Assembly: GCA_016786585.1 (NCBI GenBank)
Contig: JAEUUI010000024.1
Coordinates: 124,001 to 188,000, forward strand
Reading direction: 5' to 3'
Source: Cyclobacteriaceae bacterium
GTDB taxonomy: Bacteria; Bacteroidota; Bacteroidia; Cytophagales; Cyclobacteriaceae
Length of the DNA: 64,000 nucleotides
In this document: one piece after another, positions 34,267 to 42,760 of the stretch
How positions within the stretch are numbered: position 1 is the first letter of the stretch
How the letters are laid out: every line of letters begins with the position of its first letter
Program-made: the position numbers and the translations under genes
Notes under the pieces: model-generated
What the model was told of the DNA's origin: nothing
Seen by the model: the letters and a program-made list of their open reading frames with translations, nothing else
Databases searched by the model: none

Positions 34267-35106
34267 ATGAGAGCTCAATTTGAGGATATCGCCAGTAAAA
34301 AAGGACCGGAATCCTTTCTGGCGTATGCCTTTGATGTGCCCTATTTTGAATTTAAATGGCACTACCATCCGGAATATGAACTCACGCTGATTACACAGGG
34401 TGAAGGCAAACGGCTGGTGGGTGATTCGTACGAGAGTTACACATCGGGCGACCTTGTGTTACTTGGATCGGAATTGCCGCATACGTGGACCAGCGAACCC
34501 CTTCCGGACAAAAAGGTATCTGCCGTGGTGGTTCAATTCCCACACGACTTCATCAACCGGTTTTCGGGGCTGGAAGAGTTCAAGTCCATCGAGACGTTAC
34601 TGGCTGCATCGGGGCGAGGACTGTTCTTTTCGCATGCAGGTCCTGTGCGTACCGAACTTGAATCACTTCCTGCACGCCAAGGTGTTGAAAAGATAACGTC
34701 ACTGATCCGCATTCTTCACCAACTGAGTGCGCACCCGTATCAGAAGCTTTCATCAGAATCCTTTCATCCCGTAAAGGGCGAAGAGACTGAAAGTCGCGTG
34801 AACAAAGTTTGTCAGTATGTTCAGAAGCATTCGGATGAACCGCTAAGCCTCGACCAGGCGGCTGCCCTGATTCATTTGTCGCGCAGTGCGTTCAGTAAAT
34901 TCTTCAAACGCGCAACCGGGAAAACGTTTTCAGACTATGTGAACGACATTCGTGTCGGGAAAGCCTGCCGCCTGCTTACACAAACTGATAAAGCCATTAA
35001 TGAAATAGCATATGCCACGGGGTTCGACAGCCTGACGTATTTTAACCGGGTGTTCCTGAAAAAGAAAGGTGTTACACCGCGACAATTTCGTACCGGGCTT
35101 CGTTAG
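34267..35106 (+). CDS. AraC family transcriptional regulator
   Basis: A 279-residue regulator with an N-terminal cupin-type sensor (about 20-130; WHYHPEYELTLITQGEGKRL is the cupin signature) and a C-terminal double helix-turn-helix DNA-binding domain (about 180-279: LDQAAALIHLSRSAFSKFFK and the second helix pair ending GFDSLTYFNRVF). The cupin His pair suggests a sugar-like ligand. It is divergently transcribed from the PhyH-TIM-GH127 operon with a 125-base shared control region, so it most likely regulates that operon. Confidence 0.9.
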   Translation: MRAQFEDIASKKGPESFLAYAFDVPYFEFKWHYHPEYELTLITQGEGKRLVGDSYESYTSGDLVLLGSELPHTWTSEPLPDKKVSAVVVQFPHDFINRFSGLEEFKSIETLLAASGRGLFFSHAGPVRTELESLPARQGVEKITSLIRILHQLSAHPYQKLSSESFHPVKGEETESRVNKVCQYVQKHSDEPLSLDQAAALIHLSRSAFSKFFKRATGKTFSDYVNDIRVGKACRLLTQTDKAINEIAYATGFDSLTYFNRVFLKKKGVTPRQFRTGLR

Positions 35107-35130
35107 GCTACTGTTCATATAAAAGACAGC

Positions 35131-35145
35131 CTTCGACAAGCTCAG
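35131..35145. repeat. CTTCGACAAGCTCAG repeat, copy 1
   Basis: A 15-mer that recurs exactly at 35222-35236 and is part of the common AGCCTTCGACAAGCTCAGG motif seen between genes in many Bacteroidota. The surrounding bases (AGCC...GGCT) make it a small hairpin. Confidence 0.6.
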
Positions 35146-35210
35146 GCTGACAGAAGACAAAAAGTAGGAATGCAATTCAAATAACAAATGGACACAATTC
35201 AAATAAAAAA

Positions 35211-35262
35211 GGGACGCAATGCTTCGACAAGCTCAGCATTTTGCGTCCCTACGTATTTTTTT
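35211..35262. terminator. Bidirectional terminator with a repeat in its loop
   Basis: Stem GGGACGCAA / TTGCGTCCC extended by ATGC / GCAT with one bulge; the 13-base loop is made of the CTTCGACAAGCTCAG repeat. A-run before and T-run after give termination on both strands: the AraC gene (+) and parC (-, which ends at 35274). Confidence 0.75.
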
Positions 35263-35273
35263 CGGATTGATCT

Positions 35274-38141
35274 TTACAACTCCAACTCGATTGTCTGCCC
35301 AACGTCAAAGGCCGTGTCACCGGGTTTCGGTTTATCAACCTTCGGCTTCACGATCACTTTTTCATTTTTTTCGTTTTGGACTGGTTTTTCCTGCTTTGGC
35401 TTTTCCGTTCCGAAGAGGTCTTGCTGCTCGGCTTTGACTTTTGGCTTTGGCCGGGCTGCTTTTTGAACTTGTCCCTTTGGCTTTTCCGGCTCCCCGAAGA
35501 GGGCTGCTTGTCCTTCCTCGTTGACCGGAGGTTCCTGCTCTTTTTTTTTTGACGACTGAGAACCCTTTCCGGTTTCGGTCGCCTCGATGAGCTCGTTGTC
35601 ATCATCTCCTTCTTCAAGCCCGGTTTCTTCCGGCTCCTGGGTGAGTTTGACACCTGTTACTTTATGCTGACTTAACCGATTACCCAGCGCCTTCCAGCCC
35701 TTCACATCGATGATGTCTTCCAGGTTAACAACTTCTTTTACCTTTTCCTTGCTGGCTCCCTTCACAAGGTCCATTTCAACCTCCGGTGTATCGGATGTTG
35801 TAACCACCACCAGTCGCGAACCAATGCTCTCGGAAATGAATCCAAACTCCTTATCCGCCGTGCTGGTCTCAATCAAAAAGCGCTTCACCATGTATTGCTT
35901 GCTCTCACCATCTACATATACGGCTGAGATCGGCTTCTTTGGATTAAACTTCTCCACCAGCAGTGTTTTTTCAGGATCGAACCGGGTGCTCAGGTCGTAG
36001 CCGGTAATGCGGTATGAACCGTTTCGCATAAACGTAATCAACTGATCATCGCCATCGAACTTGCCCACATACATACCGCGCTTGTCCTTGTTGAGTCGGC
36101 CTGCATCGCCATCGTACCACAGGTCGAGTTTGCTTAGCGTTGACGTTCCGGCCTGCAGGAAATCCACTTTACGTATCGGATACTTGGTAAGTGTATTACC
36201 TCTTGATCCTCTGCCTTTTATCTCCAGCTCAGAGAAGTCGAACTCAAATACCTTTTTCCGTGCCGTGCTTGACTGCGAAAGCTTCACCTCCACCATCTCG
36301 GCTTCACCATTCGGATTACCGGATACATAATGAATGATCGAGTTCGGATGACCTTGCGTGAGGTCGTATTCCTTATCGCGAATCACACCCGGCATCGCAA
36401 AACGCTTCACGAAACCTTTGCCGCTCTTGCCATCGGAATAGATCAGGTTGTACACCATCCGGTCATCCCCTTTCTTCCAAACCCCGATGTACAGGATATC
36501 CTTACCCATAAACACCTTCTCCTTGATTTTAGAGATAAATGCCTTTCCATCCCTGCGGATGGCGATGATGTCGTCCAGGTCAGAACAGTCACAGATGTAC
36601 TCATCGCGCTTCAGGCCATACCCGGCAAATCCGTCCTTGCGGTTAACGTAAAGTTTCTGGTTGATCGCAATAACTTCGGTAGCGGTAACGGACTGGAAGC
36701 TCTTGATCTCGGTTTTGCGCTCGCGGCCTTTTCCATACTTATCGAGGAGTCCCTGGAAATAAGAGATCGCGTACTCGGTAAGGTGTTTCAGGTGGTGAAG
36801 TGTGTCTTTCAATTCCTGTTCAAGATCACGCATTAACTCATCGGCCTTAAACGAGTCGTAACGCGAGATACGTTTGATTTTAATCTCTGTCAGGCGGATA
36901 ATGTCGTCACGGGTAATTTCGCGATAGAATTTCTTCTTATGCGGCTTCAGTCCCTTGTCGATGGTGGTGATCACCTCTTCCCAACTCTCCGCTTCTTCGA
37001 TGTCGCGGTAAATTCGGTTTTCAATGAAGATTTTTTCGAGTGACGAGAACAGGATTTTCTCCATCAACTCAGCTTTCTTGATCTCGAGTTCCTGCTTGAG
37101 AAGCTGAACTGTTTGTTCCGTGTTGTACCGGAGAATCTCGCCTACCGGCAAGAACTGCGGCTTCTCCTCCACGATTACGCACGAGTTGGGCGAAATGCTG
37201 ATCTCGCAGTCGGTAAACGCATAGAGTGCGTCCAGCGCTATTTCGGGCGATTGTCCCGGCTGCAGATGGATTTGTATCTCTACGTCTTTCGCTGTGTTAT
37301 CAACGACCTGTTTAACCTTAATCTGACCTTTCTCACTCGCTTTCACGATCGATTCCATCAACGATGTGGTTGTCGTTGAAAAGGGTATCTCACGAATGGT
37401 GAGCATTTTCTTATCGCTGATGTCGATCTTCGCGCGCACCTTGATCTTACCTCCGCGAAGCCCCTGGTTGTACTCCGAGAAATCGGCAATACCTCCTGTC
37501 GGGAAATCGGGATAGATCTTTGGCTTTTTGCCTTTCAACACATCGATCGATGCCTTGATCAATTCAACAAAGTTGTGCGGGAGAATTTTGGTTGACAGAC
37601 CTACTGCAATACCTTCAACGCCCTGTGCCAGCAGCAACGGGAATTTAACGGGAAGTGTAACCGGCTCTTTCTTACGTCCATCGTACGACAGTTGCCACTC
37701 GGTTGTCTGCGCATTGTACGCAACATCCAGTGCAAATTTCGAAAGCCGGGCCTCAATATAACGCGGAGCAGCAGCGCTGTCCCCCGTGCGCACATCACCC
37801 CAGTTTCCCTGGGTTTCGATCAAAATATCTTTTTGCCCGATGTTAACGATCGCTTCCCCGATGGATGCATCACCGTGCGGGTGATACTGCATGGTGTTAC
37901 CAATTACGTTGGCCACTTTGTTGAAGCGACCGTCATCCATTTCTTTCAGTGAGTGCATGATCCTGCGCTGAACGGGCTTGAAGCCGTCTTCAATGCGCGG
38001 AACGGCACGTTCCAGAATTACATAGGATGCATAATCGAGGAACCAGTTTTCATACAGTCCGTCAATGGCGACACTGTGAACGACATCGCCATTTTCATTC
38101 TTCTGTTTCTTAACCGGTTTTTCTATTTTCTTTTTACTCAT
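35274..38141 (-). CDS. parC: DNA topoisomerase IV subunit A
   Basis: Breaks and rejoins both DNA strands to unlink daughter chromosomes, with ParE supplying ATP. Length 955 residues. The catalytic Tyr128 lies in AAPRYIEARL; the N-terminal winged-helix region (residues about 25-180) and the beta-pinwheel C-terminal domain (about 500-820) are present. After about 830 comes a long Lys/Pro/Glu-rich, probably disordered tail with two copies of a Q-x-x-L-F-G motif, QAALFG (878-883) and QQDLFG (906-911). It follows parE on the same strand with a 37-base gap, so the pair is one operon. Gyrase A is the alternative, but the partner ParE and the neighbour order favour topoisomerase IV. Confidence 0.92.
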   Translation of the reverse strand: MSKKKIEKPVKKQKNENGDVVHSVAIDGLYENWFLDYASYVILERAVPRIEDGFKPVQRRIMHSLKEMDDGRFNKVANVIGNTMQYHPHGDASIGEAIVNIGQKDILIETQGNWGDVRTGDSAAAPRYIEARLSKFALDVAYNAQTTEWQLSYDGRKKEPVTLPVKFPLLLAQGVEGIAVGLSTKILPHNFVELIKASIDVLKGKKPKIYPDFPTGGIADFSEYNQGLRGGKIKVRAKIDISDKKMLTIREIPFSTTTTSLMESIVKASEKGQIKVKQVVDNTAKDVEIQIHLQPGQSPEIALDALYAFTDCEISISPNSCVIVEEKPQFLPVGEILRYNTEQTVQLLKQELEIKKAELMEKILFSSLEKIFIENRIYRDIEEAESWEEVITTIDKGLKPHKKKFYREITRDDIIRLTEIKIKRISRYDSFKADELMRDLEQELKDTLHHLKHLTEYAISYFQGLLDKYGKGRERKTEIKSFQSVTATEVIAINQKLYVNRKDGFAGYGLKRDEYICDCSDLDDIIAIRRDGKAFISKIKEKVFMGKDILYIGVWKKGDDRMVYNLIYSDGKSGKGFVKRFAMPGVIRDKEYDLTQGHPNSIIHYVSGNPNGEAEMVEVKLSQSSTARKKVFEFDFSELEIKGRGSRGNTLTKYPIRKVDFLQAGTSTLSKLDLWYDGDAGRLNKDKRGMYVGKFDGDDQLITFMRNGSYRITGYDLSTRFDPEKTLLVEKFNPKKPISAVYVDGESKQYMVKRFLIETSTADKEFGFISESIGSRLVVVTTSDTPEVEMDLVKGASKEKVKEVVNLEDIIDVKGWKALGNRLSQHKVTGVKLTQEPEETGLEEGDDDNELIEATETGKGSQSSKKKEQEPPVNEEGQAALFGEPEKPKGQVQKAARPKPKVKAEQQDLFGTEKPKQEKPVQNEKNEKVIVKPKVDKPKPGDTAFDVGQTIELEL

Positions 38142-38178
38142 GATTGTTGTTGCCTGTCAATACTGTTTGCTTTGCCGA

Positions 38179-40080
38179 TTAGGGCTCATCCACGATAGCC
38201 ACCTCACCCGCTTTCGCTTCTACCTTGTCGGATTCGATCTTGAGATTATCAATGATAAATTCCTGGCGGTCGGGTGTGTTCTTACCCATGTAAAACTCCA
38301 GCAGTTTGGCTACGTGCCCTTCTTTGCCGAGGATTACCGGCTGCAGCCGGATATCTTCTCCAATAAAATTGCCAAACTCATCCGGGGATATCTCGCCCAA
38401 ACCCTTGAAACGGGTTATCTCGGGCTTGCTGCCAAGCTTTGCAATCGCCTTCACACGCTCTTCATCGCTGTAGCAATAGATGGTCTCTTTCTTGTTCCTC
38501 ACCCGGAATAAGGGTGTCTCCAGAATGAAAACATGCCCAGCCTTTACAAGCTCCGGAAAAAACTGCAGGAAGAACGTCATCAGCAGCAACCGGATGTGCA
38601 TACCGTCTACATCGGCATCTGTTGCGATAATTACTTTGTTGTAGCGCAATCCTTCGATGCCATCTTCGATGTTCAGCGCATGCTGCAGCAGGTTAAACTC
38701 TTCGTTTTCATACACAACCTTTTTGGTTAGCTGAAAACAGTTTAATGGTTTACCCCGCAAGCTAAACACGGCCTGGGTTTCCACATCACGCGACTTGGTG
38801 ATCGACCCTGATGCCGAGTCACCCTCGGTGATGAAGATCATCGATTCAGCACCCTTCTCTCCTTTTGCATCATCAAAATGGAAGCGGCAGTCGCGAAGCT
38901 TGCGGTTGTGCAGATTGGCCTTCTTGGCGCGATCATTCGCCAGCTTTTTAATGCCGGCAATTTCCTTGCGTTCGCGTTCCGACTGGAGAATACGCTTCAG
39001 CAACGCATCGGCTGTTGAAGGATTCTTATGTAAATGAATTTCAAGTTCTTTCGCTACAAAATCTCCCACATAGCTTCGCACCGAAACGCCTTCGGGTGCC
39101 ATGTTTGTTGACCCCAGCTTGGTTTTGGTTTGAGACTCGAACACAGGCTCCTGAATTCTTACCGCAATAGCCGCCAAAATACTTGCGCGAATATCCGAAG
39201 CATCAAAATCCTTCTTATAAAAATCACGGACACCTTTTACCACGCCTTCGCGGAAAGCCGCGAGGTGTGTTCCACCCTGCGTGGTGTTCTGACCGTTAAC
39301 AAATGAATAATATTCTTCGCCATACTGACCGCCATGGGTCATCGCTACCTCAATGTCATCTCCTTTAAAGTGGATAATCGGATAGCGTAAGTCTTCCGCA
39401 TCACTTTTCTGTTTTAACAGGTCGAGCAAACCATCTTTTGAAAAGAACTTCTGACCGTTGTAATTGATGGTAAGCCCGGCATTCAAAAACGCATAGTTCC
39501 ACATCAGGTCATCCAGGTACTCCGGAATGAAGTGATAGTTCTTGAACATGCTGTCATCCGGCTCAAATTCAACGAGTGTACCATTGCGTTCGCTGCTCTT
39601 GGCCTGCTTAGGATCGTTGGTAAGTTTACCTCTCTTAAACTCAGCCAGCTTAGTCTGTCCTTCGCGGAAGGCCTGCACTTTAAAGTAGTTCGACAACGCG
39701 TTCACCGCCTTGGTACCTACCCCGTTCAATCCAACCGACTTTTGAAAAGCTCCTGAGTCGTATTTAGCACCGGTGTTGATCTTCGATACAACATCCACTA
39801 CTTTACCCAGCGGGATACCACGGCCGTAATCGCGCACCACTACTTTCTGATCGGTAATTTTGATGTCGATGGTTTTACCATATCCCATCATGTGTTCATC
39901 GATACAGTTGTCGACAACCTCTTTCACCAGCACGTAGATACCATCGTCTTTGGATGAACCATCGCCCAGCTTACCGATATACATCCCGGGCCGGAGGCGG
40001 ATGTGCTCGCGCCAGTCGAGCGATTTAATACTGGATTCGTCATACTGATTGGAAGCCGGAGCCTTCTCTGCTTTCGCCAT
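38179..40080 (-). CDS. parE: DNA topoisomerase IV subunit B
   Basis: ATPase and TOPRIM subunit of topoisomerase IV, 633 residues. GHKL ATPase motifs: VVDNCIDEH (about 51-59), [40 protein letters not shown] and [17 protein letters not shown] (about 515-531). The C-terminal domain with [11 protein letters not shown] is present. Length is in the ParE range. It precedes parC with a 37-base gap. The region upstream of its start holds a 10-bp inverted repeat at 40157-40191, discussed separately. Confidence 0.95.
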   Translation of the reverse strand: MAKAEKAPASNQYDESSIKSLDWREHIRLRPGMYIGKLGDGSSKDDGIYVLVKEVVDNCIDEHMMGYGKTIDIKITDQKVVVRDYGRGIPLGKVVDVVSKINTGAKYDSGAFQKSVGLNGVGTKAVNALSNYFKVQAFREGQTKLAEFKRGKLTNDPKQAKSSERNGTLVEFEPDDSMFKNYHFIPEYLDDLMWNYAFLNAGLTINYNGQKFFSKDGLLDLLKQKSDAEDLRYPIIHFKGDDIEVAMTHGGQYGEEYYSFVNGQNTTQGGTHLAAFREGVVKGVRDFYKKDFDASDIRASILAAIAVRIQEPVFESQTKTKLGSTNMAPEGVSVRSYVGDFVAKELEIHLHKNPSTADALLKRILQSERERKEIAGIKKLANDRAKKANLHNRKLRDCRFHFDDAKGEKGAESMIFITEGDSASGSITKSRDVETQAVFSLRGKPLNCFQLTKKVVYENEEFNLLQHALNIEDGIEGLRYNKVIIATDADVDGMHIRLLLMTFFLQFFPELVKAGHVFILETPLFRVRNKKETIYCYSDEERVKAIAKLGSKPEITRFKGLGEISPDEFGNFIGEDIRLQPVILGKEGHVAKLLEFYMGKNTPDRQEFIIDNLKIESDKVEAKAGEVAIVDEP

Positions 40081-40156
40081 CGTTAATAAGGATTGTAAGA
40101 GTTAAAACAGTTCAAAAAAATCGGGTCGCACTACAGTCTAAAAAATGTTCATAGGT

Positions 40157-40191
40157 AAGACCCGGATAGTCATGCTGGCCGTCCGGGTCTT
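40157..40191. other. Inverted repeat upstream of parE
   Basis: AAGACCCGGA / TCCGGGTCTT, a perfect 10-bp stem with a 15-base loop, 77 bases 5' of the parE start. No T-run follows on either strand, so it is not a terminator; it could be part of a 5' leader or an operator. Nothing else is recognised in the 255-base gap at 40081-40335. Confidence 0.4.
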
Positions 40192-40335
40192 GGAAAAATT
40201 CAAATCGCGTCTAAGTAAGCCATTTTTTGAAGTCGCTTCAAGAGGTCGTAACATTTCTTTAACTACAAAGTTAGCTAAACTGATAATCGTTAATTGACTG
40301 ACAAACAGTGAGTAAAGAATTGATTTCTCGACAAA

Positions 40336-40770
40336 TCATTTAGCAAAAAGTCGCTTGCCTAAAGCGTAAACGGGCCAGGCAACAGCCCACACCATTACCA
40401 GGACAACACTTCCGTAGATGATCGCACCGATACGGCTGAAATCAAAAACTTCCGCACTGTTGTAGAGTCCGATAAAGCTGAAGGCTACCACAAAGAAGAT
40501 ATTAAGCGTGATCACCAGCCCATGCAGCCACGTGCGAAATCCTTCATCGGGGGTCAGGGATTTTGAAAACAGGTAAACGAGTAAGTTCAGAATAGCGATG
40601 AACGCCAGTGCAGCATAAAAAAGGGCTTCCTTATTCATTACATACGCGGTTGCCCCACCCTCTTCCGCAACGCTCACCTGCTCCGGCAAGCCTGCGTAAA
40701 CGTACATCAGGTTTGCAAAAACTCCCAATAAGGAAAGAAACCATACAGCCCTGAAAACTTTTAAAATCAT
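40336..40770 (-). CDS. Hypothetical four-helix membrane protein
   Basis: A 144-residue inner-membrane protein with four hydrophobic segments (about 8-27, 48-68, 83-105, 114-136). No conserved motif; hypothetical membrane proteins of this size are frequent in Bacteroidota. Its start lies 35 bases from the divergent sterol desaturase-like gene, so the two share a promoter region. Confidence 0.6.
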   Translation of the reverse strand: MILKVFRAVWFLSLLGVFANLMYVYAGLPEQVSVAEEGGATAYVMNKEALFYAALAFIAILNLLVYLFSKSLTPDEGFRTWLHGLVITLNIFFVVAFSFIGLYNSAEVFDFSRIGAIIYGSVVLVMVWAVAWPVYALGKRLFAK

Positions 40771-40774
40771 ACGC

Positions 40775-40782
40775 TAACTTTG
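40775..40782 (+). promoter_or_regulatory. -7 element for the fatty acid hydroxylase gene
   Basis: TAACTTTG, exact TAnnTTTG, 22 bases before the GTG start at 40805. No TTG at the expected distance. Confidence 0.4.
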
Positions 40783-40804
40783 ATGCAAATAAACAATAAA
40801 CCTT

Positions 40805-42052
40805 GTGAAGTTTAACCCGATCGTTCTGTCAATCCCGATCTTTTTTCTGCTCATGGGAGTTGAAATTCTGATCGAGCGCTGGTCGCATCAAAAGCTTTAC
40901 CGGCTGAACGATTCTGTTGCCAATCTGAGCTGCGGAATCACCCAGCAGATCTCCGGTTTATTCCTGCGTGTGCTCGCCATCGGGGTGTATGTTTTCCTGT
41001 ACGACCACTTCGCGTTGTTTACGCTGCCGGTGAACTGGATTTACTGGGTAAGCCTTTTCCTTCTTGCCGACCTAGCCTATTATTGGGCACATCGCATGAG
41101 TCATGAGATAAACCTATTCTGGGGCGGGCATGTGGTGCACCACCAGAGCGAAGAATACAACCTTTCCGTGGCGTTGCGCCAGAGTTCGTTCCAGGTAGTC
41201 TGGACGTTTGCTTTCAGTCTGCCGCTGGCCATTATCGGGTTCGACCCGATTCATTTTGTATTGGTATCGGCTTACATAACACTTTACCAGTTCTGGATTC
41301 ACACCGAACTGATTAACAAAATGGGCTGGTTCGAGTATATCTTCAACACTCCTTCCCATCATCGCGTGCATCACGGCCGCAATCCGAAGTACATCGATAA
41401 AAATCACGCAGGCACGTTAATCATCTGGGACAAGATGTTCGGCACTTTTCAGGAAGAAGAAGAGCGGCCTACCTATGGCATCACCAAACCGATCAACAGC
41501 TGGAATGCCGTTTGGGCAAACTTCAGCCATTATGCCGACATGAGCCGCGATCTGAAACGCATCACCAAATGGTCGGATAAAATCAAATACATGTTTAAGA
41601 AACCGGGCTGGCTCCCGGATTACCTGGGTGGATACCAGGCTGCACCGGAAGTCGACAAATCGACCTATAAAAAGTATGATACGCGCTCAACGCTTTCGCT
41701 GAACCTGTATGTATCCTTCCAGTACCTGCTTTGCCTTGCCGGAACCTCGATTTTCCTGTTTAGTCAGAAACTCCCTGACGGAACCGACCGCTTTACTACA
41801 TGGGAAAACTTGTTTATGGCAACGCTGATTGCATGGGTGGTTGTTAACTGTGGCGTGCTCTTCGAAAACAAGACGTGGATTCGAATATCCGAGTGGCTCA
41901 GGATTTTTGTGTTCCCGGGTCTGCTGATTCTCCTCGCCTATCTTTACAGTCTTTCGCCCGGATACTACATCCTTGCGGGAGGTTATTTCATTGTTTCATT
42001 CACGTGGTTTACCATCATTACCAGACAGCAGCATGTTCAGATCGCATCCTAA
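40805..42052 (+). CDS. Sterol desaturase/fatty acid hydroxylase family protein
   Basis: A 415-residue integral membrane di-iron hydroxylase. The His clusters are complete: HRMSH at 96-100, HVVHH at 109-113, and the HHRVHH block at 185-190. The fold has several membrane helices before and after. Relatives hydroxylate sterols, carotenoids, sphingoid bases or fatty acids. The start codon is GTG at 40805; the next ATG is 17 codons later and would remove part of the first helix, so GTG is kept. The 3' end overlaps the next gene by 20 bases. Confidence 0.85.
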   Translation: MKFNPIVLSIPIFFLLMGVEILIERWSHQKLYRLNDSVANLSCGITQQISGLFLRVLAIGVYVFLYDHFALFTLPVNWIYWVSLFLLADLAYYWAHRMSHEINLFWGGHVVHHQSEEYNLSVALRQSSFQVVWTFAFSLPLAIIGFDPIHFVLVSAYITLYQFWIHTELINKMGWFEYIFNTPSHHRVHHGRNPKYIDKNHAGTLIIWDKMFGTFQEEEERPTYGITKPINSWNAVWANFSHYADMSRDLKRITKWSDKIKYMFKKPGWLPDYLGGYQAAPEVDKSTYKKYDTRSTLSLNLYVSFQYLLCLAGTSIFLFSQKLPDGTDRFTTWENLFMATLIAWVVVNCGVLFENKTWIRISEWLRIFVFPGLLILLAYLYSLSPGYYILAGGYFIVSFTWFTIITRQQHVQIAS

Positions 42053-42416
42053 AGGCACAATCGCGGTCACGCTGATCCTGATTATTTTATCCGCTTGCGG
42101 AAGAGACTTACCAAAACTCGAGGATGTAAACCTTGAACAATGGAAACAAGACCGTAATGCATGCGGAAACTATCGCGCAGAAGCGCAACAAGCAGTTTTA
42201 TCACAGAAAGACAAGCTGCTCGCGTTGAAAGAAATGCAAATTGTTGAACTGCTGGGCAGGCCCGACCGCAATGAGCTTTACCGGAGAAACCAGAAGTTTT
42301 ATTACTACTACCTGAGCCCTGCTCCAGACTGTCAGAATTACAATGCTGCCACCAGCAAGCGCCTGGCGATTCGCTTCAATGCGATGGGACTTGCAAAAGA
42401 AGTGATGGTTGAATAA
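42033..42416 (+). CDS. Small lipoprotein, BamE/SmpA-like
   Basis: A 127-residue lipoprotein with Cys22 (box LSAC). The mature region contains KDKLLALKEMQIVELLGRPD and YYYYLSP, which resemble the SmpA/OmlA (BamE-like) two-layer fold, a domain that tunes outer-membrane assembly in Proteobacteria; the match is partial. The start at 42033 is preferred over a longer frame from 41973 because the extra 20 residues precede the signal and lie inside the upstream gene. It overlaps the hydroxylase stop by 20 bases, so translation is coupled. A terminator follows 34 bases after its stop. Confidence 0.7.
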   Translation: MFRSHPKGTIAVTLILIILSACGRDLPKLEDVNLEQWKQDRNACGNYRAEAQQAVLSQKDKLLALKEMQIVELLGRPDRNELYRRNQKFYYYYLSPAPDCQNYNAATSKRLAIRFNAMGLAKEVMVE

Positions 42417-42440
42417 CACATAGCTAGCGTAAGAATCATT

Positions 42441-42479
42441 AAAACAAAAAAGGATAGCCCGTTTGAGCTATCCTTCTTA
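42441..42479. terminator. Bidirectional terminator
   Basis: AAGGATAGC / GCTATCCTT hairpin (42450-42475) with an 8-base loop. An A-run on the left serves the minus strand (histone H1-like gene) and CTTAATGTTTT on the right the plus-strand lipoprotein gene. Confidence 0.75.
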
Positions 42480-42498
42480 ATGTTTTCAAGAAAACCGA

Positions 42499-42675
42499 TT
42501 ATTCTTTATTCTTAAGTTCCTGAACCTCGGCTCTGATAACCTGAGCTAAGTTTTTCAGTTCCTGCATGCCTTTTCTCAGACGTGTTCCTGCTGCGCTGTT
42601 AGCCTTTGTATAGAACTTTTCAGCATCGCCTTCCAGTGAAGTGATGAGGTTTTTGAGGTCTTGAAATTTTTGCAT
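42499..42675 (-). CDS. Histone H1-like small basic protein
   Basis: A 58-residue helical protein from ATG 42675-42673 to the TAA at 42501-42499, below the usual length cut-off for gene calling. The sequence (MQKFQDLKNLITSLEGDAEK, then FYTKANSAAGTRLRKGMQEL, then KNLAQVIRAEVQELKNKE) matches the Bacteroidota histone H1-like (Hc1-type) family, thought to bind DNA and compact or organise the nucleoid. It is amphipathic and Lys/Arg-rich. It has its own terminator at 42441-42479. The gene is unusually small, so its presence should be confirmed by expression data, but the family resemblance is strong. Confidence 0.85.
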   Translation of the reverse strand: MQKFQDLKNLITSLEGDAEKFYTKANSAAGTRLRKGMQELKNLAQVIRAEVQELKNKE

Positions 42676-42760
42676 TTTCCTAAAAGTTTAAAATTGTTAA
42701 TTGTTTCGTTACGCCAATTTAAATAAAAACCTTAGAAATCAACTCAGAAACCCATTTTTT

